Shown here: one piece after another, positions 6,424 to 6,489 of the stretch
Layout of the letters: each line of letters starts with the position of its first letter
How positions within the stretch are numbered: position 1 is the stretch's first letter
Source of the DNA: Methylobacteriaceae bacterium
Lineage (GTDB): Bacteria > Pseudomonadota > Alphaproteobacteria > Rhizobiales > Beijerinckiaceae
Length of the DNA stretch: 6,489 nucleotides
NCBI GenBank assembly: GCA_031272615.1
Contig: JAISTL010000092.1
Span: forward strand, 1 to 6,489
Direction: 5' to 3'
Notes under the pieces: generated by a model
Databases searched by the model: none
Seen by the model: the letters and a program-made list of their open reading frames with translations, nothing else
What the model was told of the DNA's origin: nothing
Made by a program: the position numbers and the translations under genes

Positions 6424-6451
6424 TTGATTGACTCGATTTTAGCGGTACTAT
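6424..6451 (+). promoter_or_regulatory. Sigma70-like promoter candidate pointing right
   Basis: TTGATT (6424-6429) and TACTAT (6446-6451) are separated by 16 bases and match the -35 and -10 consensus at four of six positions each. An overlapping TTGACT (6428-6433) is too close to serve as the -35. The AT-rich upstream flank could help as an UP-like element. Transcription would start near 6458 and run off the right edge. Confidence 0.4.
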
Positions 6452-6489
6452 GGCTGCAAATAAACGGCCGGGTCAACGCCACCATACGT
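6450..6489 (+). CDS. Possible start of a gene running off the right edge (partial)
   Basis: An ATG at 6450 opens a frame that stays open to the end of the window, giving MAANKRPGQRHHT, a basic N-terminus. The stretch is too short to identify. No Shine-Dalgarno sequence is visible before it, and it overlaps the -10 of the promoter candidate at 6446-6451, so both calls are unlikely to be right. Thirteen open codons can occur by chance. Confidence 0.25.
   Translation, partial: MAANKRPGQRHHT

Larger units (their letters stand above)
6265..6489. other. AT-rich region with no convincing complete gene
   Basis: After the SDR gene the base composition changes abruptly, and about 6281-6400 is dominated by A and T, unlike everything to the left. 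The minus strand is open for 77 codons from 6485 to 6252, but the product has no recognisable motif, the frame spans the low-complexity AT stretch, and no convincing promoter or ribosome site precedes it, so I do not call it. The region may be an upstream regulatory stretch of the next gene, or the edge of acquired DNA. A promoter candidate and a short direct repeat lie within it. Confidence 0.6.

Noticed and set aside
6252..6485. Minus-strand 77-codon frame across the AT-rich region
   Set aside because: The product has no motif, no convincing promoter or ribosome site precedes it, and its hydrophobic stretch is what AT-rich DNA gives by default.
1..6489. CRISPR array, tRNA, rRNA, insertion sequence or prophage elements
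   Set aside because: No regularly spaced repeats, cloverleaf-like segments, transposase motifs or terminal inverted repeats were seen on reading both strands.

Overview
The window is GC-rich, densely packed bacterial chromosome, with all seven complete genes on the plus strand. The protein sequences look alphaproteobacterial, perhaps Rhodospirillales-like. This rests on the wording of AroB around its NAD and metal sites, the aroK-aroB pair, and the CysK and ThiE motifs. It is inference from remembered family patterns, not from a search.

Layout. Positions 50-1024 hold cysK (cysteine synthase), closed by a clear intrinsic terminator at 1047-1079. Positions 1100-1909 and 1926-2564 hold thiM and thiE, a compact thiamin-salvage pair: ThiM phosphorylates the thiazole alcohol and ThiE joins it to HMP-pyrophosphate to give thiamin phosphate. 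Neither thiD nor a TPP riboswitch is visible. Positions 2702-3592 hold a YihY/UPF0761 inner-membrane protein that appears to stand alone. Positions 3668-4300 and 4281-5393 hold aroK and aroB, which overlap by 20 bases and encode two shikimate-pathway steps. Positions 5460-6227 hold a classical short-chain dehydrogenase/reductase (SDR) with a strong ribosome binding site.

From about 6280 the composition changes abruptly to AT-rich sequence with no convincing complete gene. It contains a sigma70-like promoter candidate at 6424-6451, a short interrupted direct repeat, and possibly the first codons of a gene that runs off the right edge (ATG at 6450).

Most of the window is ordinary housekeeping metabolism, and I found no evidence for a new multi-gene system. 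The points most worth a second look are the divergent phosphate-site motif in ThiE, a perfect 17-base dyad between the YihY gene and aroK, the AT-rich right end, and several start-site corrections.
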